Shown here piece by piece: positions 6,716 to 16,486 of a stretch of DNA of 32,802 bases. Each line of letters opens with the position of its first letter. Position 1 is the stretch's first letter. The translations under genes and the position numbers were made by a program. Source of the DNA: Clostridia bacterium (GTDB lineage Bacteria > Bacillota > Clostridia > Christensenellales > DTU072); NCBI GenBank assembly GCA_024685275.1, contig JAIKVY010000251.1, forward strand, positions 1-32,802, read 5' to 3'. The notes beneath the pieces are model-generated. The model searched no databases. It saw nothing but the letters and a program-made list of their open reading frames with translations, and had not been told where the DNA came from.

Positions 6716-7821
6716 TTAAGAATATTTATGACTTTTTCATTGATTTTATCAGGTAAACTTGGATAAATTAAACCTGTCTCAAACTTTATCTTAGGCTCTA
6801 AAAAACTATCAGTTGACATCATTATATTTATCAAACACGGTTCGTTATCATATAACCAATCTTTTCGATCAGGCAAATCTTTATAAGATTTAAGTGTGCA
6901 AGCCTTAATTCCATAAGCTTCAGCTATTCTTTCAAAATCTGGGACAGTATATCCTCCGCTTTCAGCAGTGGCGGCAAATCTATCATTATGGCTGAAATGT
7001 TGGGTCTCGCTTATCTTTCCAAGAACTTTGTTATTAAGAATAAAGATTTTGATTGGCAATTTTTCTCTTTTAACAGTTTCTAGTTCTTGAATATTCATTT
7101 GAAAACCTCCATCGCCACAAACACAGAACACTGTTCCGTTCTTCGTAGCAATTGATGAACCAATAGCAAAAGGCAATCCACAGCCCATGGTTCCATACCC
7201 ACCTCCGATATGAATACGCCCTTCATCACCTTTCAAATGTAATGATTGTGCGCACCAACATTGGTTCATCCCAACATCTACTGCAACAATAGGATTGCAT
7301 AAAAGAAGATTTGATATCGTTTTGACCACCTCGTTTCCTTCTGTTTGATCAAAACCTTTCAAAAATTCTTTTGCTCTAACACATTTATCTTTCCATTTAG
7401 AATAATTAGGAATATCTTCATTTAAAAGTTGGTGCAAAAAATCCCTTGCATCCGTATGATATTTTTTTTCATTTGGCTTAATATTACGACTAAGCTCATA
7501 CTCATCAATATCACAGCGAATAAGATCTGCTTTGGGTGCAAAATTTCTAGCATCTCTACCAGCTTGTCTAATACCAAGTCTAGCTCCTATTGCAATTATT
7601 AAGTCGCACTCGTTAAGAATCATATTGGCCACACGATTTCCATGTGTTCCTATAAATCCAATATGGAGATTGTCTTGAGCAATATCCACGCCTATCATTG
7701 TTGTTAATACCGGAATATTTGTTTTTCTTGCAAATTTATGAAGTAATTCAACTGCATTAGCAGTTCTAACTCCATTACCTACTAATAATATCGGCTTGTT
7801 GTATGTTGAGTGGAAAATCAA
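6712..7821 (-). pseudogene. ThDP-dependent enzyme (acetolactate synthase-like), 3' part of a broken gene
   Basis: This reading frame holds the middle and C-terminal domains of a thiamine-diphosphate enzyme of the acetolactate synthase family. PILLVGNGV opens the central domain. GDGG (236-239) and NN (263-264) form the ThDP/Mg motif, with LETVKREKLPIKIFIL between. It lies in another frame from the N-terminal part (7775-8308). Relatives have about 40 residues between the N domain (ending DFPLNIQ) and the central domain; here they nearly abut, so roughly 120 bp are gone. The frame opens at a TTG (7821) preceded by AGGAGGGG at 7828-7835, so separate translation of this half is conceivable. In the intact state it would join an alpha-keto acid to another carbonyl for an unusual sugar or polyol. 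Confidence 0.75.
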
Positions 7822-8308
7822 TACAAACCCCTCCTTTTCTTCCTAAAAGTGCCATATTATAAGCACGTTCTATAATATCTTCAAAATTGTCTGAGCTATT
7901 TGCCGTAACAGAATACTTTGTTATATTTTTTGTCATAGCAACAATGTTCATCTCTTGGAAGCCGTTTTGTCTAATTCCAGAAAAGCCTTTCATCTCGTTC
8001 GTTGGGACATTGCCACATATCCCCATAATCGGTATTCCATCAAACCATGCATCAGCTAATCCTCCGAAGGCATTAACAGCACCAGGTCCAGAAGTAGTAA
8101 AATAAACGCCTATCTTTCCAGATGTTCTTGCATAACCATCAGCAGCTAGCGCACATCCCTGCTCATTATAACAAACATGTGTTTTTATTTCATCTTTACG
8201 TTTATACAGTGCATCCATAAAAGGAACTATGTATCCTCCTGCATAACCAAACACATCTGTTACTCCATGTTTAATTAAAAAATCTACCAAATATTCTGAA
8301 CAGTTCAT
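7775..8308 (-). pseudogene. ThDP-dependent enzyme, 5' part (N-terminal PYR domain) of the broken gene
   Basis: The 177-residue frame is the N-terminal pyrimidine-binding domain of the same enzyme: YLVDFLIKHGVTDVFGYAGG, then YNEQGCALAADGYAR with the catalytic Glu49, then TTSGPGAVN. It runs to GRKGGVCIDFPLNIQ and then meets a stop nine codons after leaving the family pattern. The ATG at 8308 follows AGGAG. Alone it lacks the ThDP-binding domain and cannot be active. It stands 39 bp downstream of the cytidylyltransferase gene and was clearly part of that operon. Confidence 0.75.
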
Positions 8309-8347
8309 TGTTTACTCCTGTTGTAAATATAATCAAAATATTGTTGT

Positions 8348-9064
8348 TCATTCATTAAACAACAACTCTTCTGGCACTGTTAAAAGTGCCTTAAAAAGTA
8401 CTATATCCTCTTTTGTTGTTATTTTAATATTGCTTGTTGTACCTTTTGCAAAATAAACTCGTTCTCCATAATATATTAGCAAAGAACTTGTAAATGTAAA
8501 ATCATTCTTCCCTTCTAATTCTGCCTTTTCGTAGCATTTTAGCACCAAAGAAAACTTATATGCTTGAGGAGATGCCGTTAGCATAACATGTTCTCTATCT
8601 ACGTCCTTGATTCCAGATTTATGATCTTCGGTGTAAACAATTGGCGGATGACAAGCTATTGATGATGATGCGTTCCCGTTTTCATGAGCGACACTAAGAA
8701 CCTCATCTATAGCTTTTTGAGGCAATACCGGTCTAACTGCATCATGTATAATAACAAAATCATCTGGTCCAATCTTATCCTTTAAAAAGAAAATGCCATT
8801 TTTAATGGAATCGTGACCGGTGCAACCACCTTCAATAATCCAAGTAACTTTATTAAGTTCGTATTTATCTATAAGCTTTTTTAAGCTATCAATCCATTCT
8901 TTTACACAGACAATCACTATTTTTTCTATTTGAGGATTACGTTGAAAGTTCTCTATTGAGTAAATAATAATTGGTTTTCCGTTTACTTCAATAAATTGCT
9001 TTGGGATGGCACCTCCCATTCGCCTTCCAACCCCACCAGCCAAAAGAATAACATAATTTTTCAT
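8348..9064 (-). CDS. IspD/TarI-type cytidylyltransferase
   Basis: The 238-residue protein is a CTP-dependent nucleotidyltransferase of the IspD superfamily: LAGGVGRRM at 8-16 and PKQF at 21-24 bind CTP, and HDAVRP at 107-112 supplies the metal-binding Asp. It would make a CDP-activated alcohol or polyol phosphate. The location among surface-polymer genes, between an SDR and a ThDP enzyme and upstream of a glycerophosphotransferase-like gene, argues for a TarI-like role (such as CDP-ribitol or a related CDP-polyol) rather than the isoprenoid step of IspD. GAGG precedes the ATG at 9064. The three-gene block looks richer in G+C than the genes around it. Confidence 0.82.
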   Translation of the reverse strand: MKNYVILLAGGVGRRMGGAIPKQFIEVNGKPIIIYSIENFQRNPQIEKIVIVCVKEWIDSLKKLIDKYELNKVTWIIEGGCTGHDSIKNGIFFLKDKIGPDDFVIIHDAVRPVLPQKAIDEVLSVAHENGNASSSIACHPPIVYTEDHKSGIKDVDREHVMLTASPQAYKFSLVLKCYEKAELEGKNDFTFTSSLLIYYGERVYFAKGTTSNIKITTKEDIVLFKALLTVPEELLFNE

Positions 9065-9073
9065 AAAACCTCA

Positions 9074-10135
9074 TTAATCTTTCAAAGATTTCAATATTTT
9101 TATAGTTCTTTCCACCCCATCATTTATATCATATAATGGAGTCCATCCTAATGCTCGCAACTTGTTTCCATCCAATCTTGCTTTAGTTGCTCTACTATAT
9201 CCTGCAGCCTCAACTACATCAGGTATTTCAAAAACAACTTCAGTTCCTGCAATGTTAGCAATTAGATTTGCAAGATTTTTAATAGTAGTATCCCCACTCA
9301 CATCAGCAATATTGTATGCTTCGCCATTTACACCATTCAAAATTGACGTCAACAACCCGCCAACTGCATCTGCTACATATGTATAACTATAAAACTGAGT
9401 TCCTGCAGATTTTAAAACTATATTTTCGCCATTTACACCCTTTTTAATAAATTGGCTAGCGGCTTTTGTATCGGACATAGACATGGTAGGTCCATATGTA
9501 CGGGTTAAGCGAGGAATAACTATGTCAAGTCCTTTTTGTGTTTTATATGCCTGACAAAGTGCCTCTCCGCATCTCTTGCTCTCTGGATACCCAGCTCGAA
9601 GCGTATTGCAATTAATATATCCACAGTAATTTTCATCAAACAGCTCAACATCTCCACGATTTTCTCCGTACATCTCATTTGACGATGCAAAAGCAAATCT
9701 AATGGCATTATGTTCAATAGCAAAATCAAGCATGTTTTTTACGCCAATGATATTTGTTAATATCGTTCCAATAGGATCAGTAGAATACAAAAGCGGGTGT
9801 GTGTTTGACGCCAAATGAAGAACATAATCTACGTTGCAAATTTCTGTACATTTCAAAGGCTCTTGAATGTCACACTGCAAAAAAACAAGGTGCTTGTCGT
9901 TAAGGTATTTTACAAACCTTTTTCTTAATTTTTCTTCATTCCTTCCAATGGCATAAATTGTACAATTCAAATTATCGATAGCATTCTTTTCTAAAATAAC
10001 ATCAATAAGAAAACTACCTATCATTCCAGAGGCACCTGAAATAATGATACTTTTTTCACTAAGTTTATTCCATGGAAGCTGTAATCCTGCTATATTTTTA
10101 ATATCTTCTGTATATAGAGCATTATCATAAAGCAT
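9074..10135 (-). CDS. NAD-dependent epimerase/dehydratase (extended SDR) of the polymer cluster
   Basis: The 353-residue protein has the NAD loop SGASGMIG at 33-40, SSNEMYG at 151-157 and YPESK at 183-187, with an R-L-T-R-T-Y-G-P segment common to UDP-/dTDP-sugar epimerases, dehydratases and decarboxylases. The substrate cannot be read from sequence; nearness to a CDP-transferase and a ThDP enzyme suggests a modified sugar or polyol for the same polymer. AAAGGAGGGC nine bases before the ATG is a strong ribosome binding site. It is the first gene of the leftward subcluster ending in the broken ThDP gene, and an extended -10 promoter precedes it. Confidence 0.82.
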   Translation of the reverse strand: MLYDNALYTEDIKNIAGLQLPWNKLSEKSIIISGASGMIGSFLIDVILEKNAIDNLNCTIYAIGRNEEKLRKRFVKYLNDKHLVFLQCDIQEPLKCTEICNVDYVLHLASNTHPLLYSTDPIGTILTNIIGVKNMLDFAIEHNAIRFAFASSNEMYGENRGDVELFDENYCGYINCNTLRAGYPESKRCGEALCQAYKTQKGLDIVIPRLTRTYGPTMSMSDTKAASQFIKKGVNGENIVLKSAGTQFYSYTYVADAVGGLLTSILNGVNGEAYNIADVSGDTTIKNLANLIANIAGTEVVFEIPDVVEAAGYSRATKARLDGNKLRALGWTPLYDINDGVERTIKILKSLKD

Positions 10136-10231
10136 AGTCTTTGCCCTCCTTTAATAATGTGTTTTAGCGTTGACTAGTCTTTAATTCTCGTCTCCGACCT
10201 ATTAGATTACCCAATATAATAATTACTATAT

Positions 10232-10240
10232 ATTATAACA
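10232..10240 (-). promoter_or_regulatory. Extended -10 promoter for the SDR/cytidylyltransferase operon
   Basis: On the minus strand TGTTATAAT (10240-10232) is an extended -10 box (TGn followed by TATAAT). No good -35 box is present at 16-18 bases (only CTTTAC). A start near 10225 gives a leader of about 90 nt before the ATG at 10135. Confidence 0.45.
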
Positions 10241-10302
10241 CATAAGAAAAAAAGTAAAGTTAGAATAATAGCCACTATTAGAAATGATTTATTTTGTAGA
10301 TT

Positions 10303-10500
10303 TTATCTGTCATTGTAAAAGAAAAGTTCTGTTGGGATTTTATATTTTGAACATTGCAAGTAAGAATTAAGTTTCACTCCTAAATTTAATAGAACATCAT
10401 TTGTCCTCGTAAATATACTTTTTACATCCTAATAAAAGCTCATTTATTATATTAGAAAATGTATAAATATACGATTATCGCTCCCCACTTTCCTTCTAAT
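10303..10500 (-). pseudogene. Decayed coding remnant between the deacetylase and SDR genes
   Basis: The 436-bp gap at 10136-10571 is not empty. Its minus strand reads as protein in pieces: EGKWGAIIVYLYIF (to about 10453), then FSNIINELLLGCKKYIYEDK (to about 10402) and, one frame over, TNDVLLNLGVKLNSYLQC to a stop at 10305-10303. Each step is a frame change or stop, there is no start, and the family is not recognised. The rest of the gap (10136-10302) holds the promoter and leader of the SDR gene. Confidence 0.35.
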
Positions 10501-10571
10501 ATTATTGTTTTTTTATAACATGTTATTCAGCAAGCTTATTTATTGAAATTCTATAGTATAACAAAAGTATA

Positions 10572-11675
10572 TTATTGCAGATAAATGATATCTCCATTTG
10601 TTGGCACATCAAAAATTGCGTATCCATCAACAATATCAAAAGTTACATCATTATCTCCATTATTAACTGTTTTTATATTCATATCTGAAGGTATATATAC
10701 TTTAATAGTAACAGGGACATTAAACTCACTCCATGGCAAATCATCTCGTAATCTATTATAACTTACAGCTATTGAATCCCCTATCCTATAAGCTTCTATT
10801 TCACCAAAGTCCCTTTGATAAATATAAGAAACTGCTTGTGTAAAAGAAGCAGCCCAAATATTATTTAGTTTTTGTTGTTCAGAAATATATGAAAAATGTT
10901 CTCTTGCATCTTGAGTAGAAATAGGTTTGAAATGCCCTTCCCCAGTAGGCGATATATCGTGATACATTTCAATAATCCAAGTATTATGATTAATTGCGCG
11001 ATCAACAAAATTGTTTCGCGTTGCAGTATTATTAGCATCATACATATCCCACATCCTAAGATTAAGCCACTGCCCTTGTGCTGTCCCATAGGTAATTTTA
11101 TCTTTAAGTGAGTTTTCTCCTCTTGCTCCAAGCCTAGCTGCCAATATTCCTATTTCACGCCAAACAGAAAATCCATATTCTGTCGTTATATTTTCCGGTG
11201 CTACAATAGTAAAAGCTGGTGTATTAAAATACTTTTCATAATATTCTTTAGCACATAAATACTCGTGTCTTATTTGTTCTTGTGTAAGATTTGCTTCTGG
11301 AGAAACTTTAATATGAGAATATGAGTGACTTACTATATCAACATAACCCTCATTTTCAATTAATTGCCATTCTTTAAGTTTGGGTGATATAATATTCACT
11401 GCTCCAGCTACTGTTACATTTATTTCCAATTCTTTAGCAATCTCTTTAAGTATTACACCACTATCATAGTAACCATCATCTGATATAATAGTTACAATGC
11501 CTTTTGAATCATTTTTTACCATGCAAATCTCAGAATCCAAGGCGATACCTTTATCCTTGTATTCTTGAAAATCAAGGTTAGTAATGGGTATATCACGGTC
11601 ACATGAACACATCCCAAAAACTATCGATAAACCCATTATCAATGAAAAAATATAAGCTATTAATTTGTTTTTCAT
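10572..11675 (-). CDS. Polysaccharide deacetylase (NodB homology) lipoprotein
   Basis: The 367-residue product starts with a positively charged, hydrophobic export signal and a cysteine pair; Cys25 (M-C-S-C) is the likely lipidated residue, so the protein should be anchored outside the membrane. Residues 58-200 match the NodB (CE4) domain: SDDG at 65-68 gives the catalytic and metal-binding Asp, and HSYSH at 117-121 the two metal-binding His. It would remove N- or O-acetyl groups from a surface polysaccharide. The C-terminal 80 residues look like a beta-sandwich. GAGGAAAA precedes the ATG. It lies 71 bp downstream of the glycerophosphotransferase-like gene and may be transcribed with it. Confidence 0.85.
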   Translation of the reverse strand: MKNKLIAYIFSLIMGLSIVFGMCSCDRDIPITNLDFQEYKDKGIALDSEICMVKNDSKGIVTIISDDGYYDSGVILKEIAKELEINVTVAGAVNIISPKLKEWQLIENEGYVDIVSHSYSHIKVSPEANLTQEQIRHEYLCAKEYYEKYFNTPAFTIVAPENITTEYGFSVWREIGILAARLGARGENSLKDKITYGTAQGQWLNLRMWDMYDANNTATRNNFVDRAINHNTWIIEMYHDISPTGEGHFKPISTQDAREHFSYISEQQKLNNIWAASFTQAVSYIYQRDFGEIEAYRIGDSIAVSYNRLRDDLPWSEFNVPVTIKVYIPSDMNIKTVNNGDNDVTFDIVDGYAIFDVPTNGDIIYLQ

Positions 11676-11746
11676 ATTGTTTTCCTCATTTAAAATCTAA
11701 AAATTAAATAAATTTATTATTTACCTCTGAAAATTTGCATTAGCCA

Positions 11747-14302
11747 CTATTTTTTTATTATTGTTTTTTTAATTATTTCAATAAGTGATTCTGTTGCATG
11801 TGGATAGTTAATTTTAATTTCATCATTCACAAATTGTTCTCTTTGTCCTTTTTTAGGATCAATATTAAGAATAATAACATTATCAATAAAATCAATTATA
11901 TCTTTTTGATTAAATGCATAATAATATTGATCCATGCATTTTTTTCCAAATGGGATAAGCCCTTCATATGTTTCTTCTTTGGATTTCATCATATAACAAC
12001 ACGGATTACCTGTATACAAATATTCCGCAATAAATGATCCACAGTCATGTATCATCGCATCACTATCAACAAATTGCTGATAATAATCTCCCGATGTATC
12101 ATATGACATATTGGGATTTTCAAGCAATCTTGCTAAATAATCATCAACCTGCTTTTGTGTCCATCCACAATGTTCTTTTAAATTCGGAATAAGCAATGGG
12201 TGTGGTCTAAACACAAAATCGATATTTGGATACAATTTTGGTAGTTCGATGAAAAACTCCGCATATTTTAGAAAATTGGATATATTTAAGTTTTTCCACC
12301 CCCATACTGTATGATGTGGACAAATAAGAATCCTTTTTCTTGTCCTTTGTGTTGGAACAACCGAAGCAATACCATCCGCTTTTATATATCCTGTTACTAC
12401 ACCATTTTTTCCTTTTAATCGTTGAATTTGTTTCAAATGTTCAAGAGTCATTTGCGTTTCAATGCTTGCTTTCCATAAGTAGTTATAAAAATCCATAGCT
12501 ACGACTTCTTCCCAAAAACTCAATGCCGCAAAACCATAACTAACATATATTGGCAACACAGTCTTATCCAAAAAATATTCTATTTCATGATATTTGTGCA
12601 CCAATACCTTATAAGGATTACTAAAGAATAAAATACTATATTCATCCTTAATATCCAAATAAGTATCTTTAGATATATCATATGCTTTGATTATTCGAGA
12701 TGATCCATATTCTTTTAACAGATCATCGTATGTTTCGTTAAACAAATCTCTTTGTTTTTTTAATGTTCCAGACACATTCGGAATAACAATGATATATGGA
12801 TCAAACTCCTTCATTTGACACATCTTTTCAAAAACAGGCCTAGCTGGGAAAACACTACTAAAAAGCACCAAAAAGCCAACTTTAATTTGTTTTTTTTCTT
12901 CAAAGGATTTACGTATATCAATTATCTTATGTTTATACGATTTTTGTACATTTAAAAATTTTTTATTTTTATAAACGTAATAAACATGTGGCAAAGCCTT
13001 TTTCAAAAAATTTTTTGTTAAACTTTTTATGGATGGCTTTGGATTATTTGCTGTTTTTACAACTGCCTGTTTATTATTCCTTGTTTTTAGCCAATTCAAA
13101 AAATTATCATATCCATCTTCTTTACCATATTCCGAATATAGGTGCAATAACCCTTTAATTTCTTGAAGGTCCAACAAATAATCCAAATCTAGTTTAGAAC
13201 AAGCAACTAACTCAAGGAGTTTTGTCTTTGCCAGTTCAATCGAACAATGCTCAAAAACAAATTTTTTCATTGCTTCTCCAATTGATTCTTTTTGATTTTT
13301 ATGAATAATTTGATTAATGATATATTCCATTGTATAACAATTATAATTTTTATATAATAAAGAAATATTGCTCCAACTAAAATCTAAATTAATTACATCA
13401 TTGATCCAAACATATCTGTTGCCCAAAAATGGTTTTGAATCAATAATAGGGATTAATGTTGGAGTAGATGATGCAGCAATATTTACAGCATCATAATTAA
13501 TTGCAAATGCAATATCAATATTTTTTCTTGCATATTCTATTTTATCTTTTTCTGAAAGCTTACCTGTTAAAACTAATGATGCTCCCGCTTCCGAAATGCC
13601 ATTTAAATTAATGTTTGGGATGGTGCTTGTATCTCCAATAAGATGCATTATTATTTTTTCTTTTAATTTACATTTTGCTAAATTGGCCATTATATTATTT
13701 ATAGATGGAGCAATTCCTGTGTAAATATTACCAAAATACCCAATATTTATACAGTTTATATCTGTGCATTTGCTATCAAATTTTGAATCATTAAACCATT
13801 CTTTAGATTTGAATAGTGAATACGGAATAATGATCGCATTGTCCACCCTATCTTTTAATAGGCCTGGCATACTAAGTTCATTTATAAAAGCACAAGACTG
13901 TGTATCTTCAATAATGTTGCACATTAGATTCTCAGATAAATGGTTTTTTGTATTGGTACACAGCCATTTAATAGCACTTTCATGATACATATATAAACAT
14001 ATTTTCACGTTTTTAAGCATTCGAATTCGGACTAGAAGGTGCATTAAATAATTGATAGGAACAAAAAATATAGCACCATCAAGCTCGTTATAATCAACGC
14101 TGTTAATATCTCTAAAAATATTTATTAATTCAGGATTATCATCTAGGTCCCGAATGTGTGTATTATTGACATATAATACATCAAAGCCTGTTTTAAACAT
14201 ATTTAATGAAAGATCTATAAAAATCTTTTGCGTAGCAGAAACTACACCCTTTGTATCCAAAAAAAACACTATCTTATTGTTTATTACTTCACTTTTGGAC
14301 AT
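11747..14302 (-). CDS. Two-domain protein: GT-B-like domain plus CDP-glycerol glycerophosphotransferase-like domain
   Basis: The 851-residue protein has two parts. From about 474 on it resembles the glycerophosphotransferase (TagB/TagF/TarL) family, with CPHHTVWGW near 662 and FRPHP near 700, the two His motifs of that family, and HDCGSFIAEYLYTGNP, the usual acceptor-side segment. Such enzymes add glycerol- or ribitol-phosphate to a growing chain at the inner membrane face. Residues 1-375 form a separate GT-B-like domain that is clearly related to the C-terminal half of the neighbouring glycosyltransferase (14315-16468). AAGGAG precedes the ATG. The pairing with a CDP-forming enzyme (8348-9064) supports a teichoic-acid-like phosphodiester polymer. 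Confidence 0.75.
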   Translation of the reverse strand: MSKSEVINNKIVFFLDTKGVVSATQKIFIDLSLNMFKTGFDVLYVNNTHIRDLDDNPELINIFRDINSVDYNELDGAIFFVPINYLMHLLVRIRMLKNVKICLYMYHESAIKWLCTNTKNHLSENLMCNIIEDTQSCAFINELSMPGLLKDRVDNAIIIPYSLFKSKEWFNDSKFDSKCTDINCINIGYFGNIYTGIAPSINNIMANLAKCKLKEKIIMHLIGDTSTIPNINLNGISEAGASLVLTGKLSEKDKIEYARKNIDIAFAINYDAVNIAASSTPTLIPIIDSKPFLGNRYVWINDVINLDFSWSNISLLYKNYNCYTMEYIINQIIHKNQKESIGEAMKKFVFEHCSIELAKTKLLELVACSKLDLDYLLDLQEIKGLLHLYSEYGKEDGYDNFLNWLKTRNNKQAVVKTANNPKPSIKSLTKNFLKKALPHVYYVYKNKKFLNVQKSYKHKIIDIRKSFEEKKQIKVGFLVLFSSVFPARPVFEKMCQMKEFDPYIIVIPNVSGTLKKQRDLFNETYDDLLKEYGSSRIIKAYDISKDTYLDIKDEYSILFFSNPYKVLVHKYHEIEYFLDKTVLPIYVSYGFAALSFWEEVVAMDFYNYLWKASIETQMTLEHLKQIQRLKGKNGVVTGYIKADGIASVVPTQRTRKRILICPHHTVWGWKNLNISNFLKYAEFFIELPKLYPNIDFVFRPHPLLIPNLKEHCGWTQKQVDDYLARLLENPNMSYDTSGDYYQQFVDSDAMIHDCGSFIAEYLYTGNPCCYMMKSKEETYEGLIPFGKKCMDQYYYAFNQKDIIDFIDNVIILNIDPKKGQREQFVNDEIKINYPHATESLIEIIKKTIIKK

Positions 14303-14314
14303 TTTAAACTCCTT

Positions 14315-16468
14315 TTAACTTTTTTTTAGAACCCAAGAAAATATAATTTTGATTTGCTTTGTAAATTTCATTTGTCTAAGATTTTTAACTTTATTATTAA
14401 ACTCAAGGAAAACTGCATACGTAGCATGTTTATTAATAAATTTTTTATATAATGAATATGCCATCAACTGATTTTTGACAGTTTGATTTTTAAAACACTT
14501 TTCAACCGTTAATTCCGTTGATGTCAGTATTTTCTTTGCATTTACCAAATGCTTATTTATAGAAAACTCCTTATTCACATAATCACGGCATTTTAAACCA
14601 ATTTTACGTTTCAAATTGTTATAAAAGATATCGTTTAATATATCTTGAGCTGTATGGGTTTCACATCCCAAATTTTGCAATGCGTGACTATCCCATCCCA
14701 AACTATAATCCTTTATATCATATATATATACAAATTTATCTTCTCTGATCCTTGTGTTAGAAATAATAGGAACCAGTGTTGGAATGGCAAGTTTTGCAAC
14801 ATCAATCGCTGATACTCCCATAGCAACTACAAAATCAGCATTTCTAACCAAATAATTATCACGCATTTCCCCATAAAGAAAAGAATTAAAAGTAAAGTGT
14901 ATTTTACCTGCATATTTATTAAATTCTATTTTATCCTTACTATTCCCATCTCCAATTAAATGAACATTCATTTTCAAATCATCTATTGATTCAAATGCGT
15001 TATCCAAAAAATAAATTAGCGATTGCACCTTATCGCCATCCAATCTTCCCAACCATGCCATGTTTATACAAAAATGATTTATGAGCTCCCCACTACTTTG
15101 ATCTGTTTTACACTCTTCTTTAATTACTGGGAAATATAAAGGTTTAAATACATTTGGACAACGTTCTTGCAGTTGAAGATAATTCGAACCATCCATCATA
15201 CCATATGCTTTATTTTCTACGAGCATTTCATTTATTTGTTGTAATTTAAAAGAATTAAAAAAAGCTTGGGCACTCAACCAGTCTGAAACTTGTGGATGCA
15301 TAAATAATAACACTATACGAGCATTCTTTAATTCTTTTATATCATCTAATAAAAAGAAAAACTGATTATATGATGTAACAAAAATAGCATCCTTAAATTC
15401 TGACAAATTATCTGTGTTTAAATCACAAAAAAACATATCAGAATCAAGAAATTGTTTTTTTAATTCACCATTCTTATTGTTTACACAATATACAGCTATA
15501 TCATCCTCTTTTGCCAGCCACTGACCAACACGATAATATAAGGAAAAATCTCCCTGTGCAATCATCCCTTTTCTACAATAAAATACTATTTTTTGACAAT
15601 TTTGTTTTTTATCTTTAAGAAGATCTTGTTTTTGCCTTGCAAGACGCCAAATATAATATTGTTCAGCTCTTCTTAATGCATATTCACTAATTTGATTGCT
15701 ATATGGCAAAACTTCATTCAAATATATATTTAAAATGTCCTGATAATATGATAAATAGGCTCTGTTATGCGCTCTGGTATTACCATGTGAAATTCCTCCA
15801 TCTCTATGAAAAATTGTAATTCGATTTAAACATCTAATTTTTATACCGCATCTAACAATTCTAATATGAGACGTCCAATCTTCAACATAGTTATATTTAT
15901 CCGACAATGAGCCTATCGTTTTATATACATTTTTATGAATTATAGTGCCTGAACTCGGAATAAAGCATCTATACGAAAGCTCATCTAATAAGCCACGTTT
16001 TGAGCCTGAATTAATAAGAGCAACATCTTGCGGAGATGTAAATATAGATTTTTTTTCTTCAAGCCTTTCATCGCACATTGCCAGCAATGATGTAATAACA
16101 GGGACGTCACCATTGTAATGTAAATATAAGTCAATAAGTGAACTTATAGCTAAGTCATCCGCATATGCATCATCTGCAGCAATTACTGTAATCAAATCTC
16201 CAGTGCAAATATTGTGGATGTTTTCTAAATGTTTAACAGTCCCAAGATTTTCGATATTTACATTTACAATAAAATCAACTATATTGTTTCCTTTATTCTT
16301 GTTTATATAATCAGTCACTTTTGTTTTATCAAAAAGTGATGAAGCATCATCACTCACAATTAATTGAATTTTTTCATATTTTTGAGAAACCACAGAATTT
16401 AAACATTGAAAAATATATTCAAAATTATTATAGCATAATACAATAATACTTATTATTGGTTTTTCCAT
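14315..16468 (-). CDS. Two-domain glycosyltransferase: GT2 (GT-A) plus GT-B-like domain
   Basis: Residues 1-260 form a GT2 domain: ISIIVLCYNNFEYI, then IVSDDASS, AADDAYADD as the DxD-type metal site, and YVEDWTSHIRI near 200. From about 290 a second, GT-B-like domain follows (KIVFYCRKG, then AWLGRLDGD and HLIGDGNS), ending near 660. No membrane segment is evident, so it is a cytoplasmic or peripheral enzyme adding one or two sugars to the repeat unit. The start is the ATG at 16468; a TTG two codons upstream (16474) sits closer to the AGGGAG site and is possible. It is 12 bp upstream of the glycerophosphotransferase-like gene and just downstream of the acetyltransferase gene. Confidence 0.82.
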   Translation of the reverse strand: MEKPIISIIVLCYNNFEYIFQCLNSVVSQKYEKIQLIVSDDASSLFDKTKVTDYINKNKGNNIVDFIVNVNIENLGTVKHLENIHNICTGDLITVIAADDAYADDLAISSLIDLYLHYNGDVPVITSLLAMCDERLEEKKSIFTSPQDVALINSGSKRGLLDELSYRCFIPSSGTIIHKNVYKTIGSLSDKYNYVEDWTSHIRIVRCGIKIRCLNRITIFHRDGGISHGNTRAHNRAYLSYYQDILNIYLNEVLPYSNQISEYALRRAEQYYIWRLARQKQDLLKDKKQNCQKIVFYCRKGMIAQGDFSLYYRVGQWLAKEDDIAVYCVNNKNGELKKQFLDSDMFFCDLNTDNLSEFKDAIFVTSYNQFFFLLDDIKELKNARIVLLFMHPQVSDWLSAQAFFNSFKLQQINEMLVENKAYGMMDGSNYLQLQERCPNVFKPLYFPVIKEECKTDQSSGELINHFCINMAWLGRLDGDKVQSLIYFLDNAFESIDDLKMNVHLIGDGNSKDKIEFNKYAGKIHFTFNSFLYGEMRDNYLVRNADFVVAMGVSAIDVAKLAIPTLVPIISNTRIREDKFVYIYDIKDYSLGWDSHALQNLGCETHTAQDILNDIFYNNLKRKIGLKCRDYVNKEFSINKHLVNAKKILTSTELTVEKCFKNQTVKNQLMAYSLYKKFINKHATYAVFLEFNNKVKNLRQMKFTKQIKIIFSWVLKKS

Positions 16469-16486
16469 TTTCAATATTTCTCCCTC

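Noticed and set aside
7887..8105. Rightward 72-codon open frame inside the ThDP gene
   Set aside because: It is the antisense shadow of a clear protein-coding frame and has no ribosome site of its own. Other short frames inside genes were dropped for the same reason.
8348..9064. IspD of the MEP isoprenoid pathway
   Set aside because: The fold and motifs fit, but the position inside a polymer cluster beside a glycerophosphotransferase-like gene makes a CDP-polyol role more likely. No other MEP gene is near.
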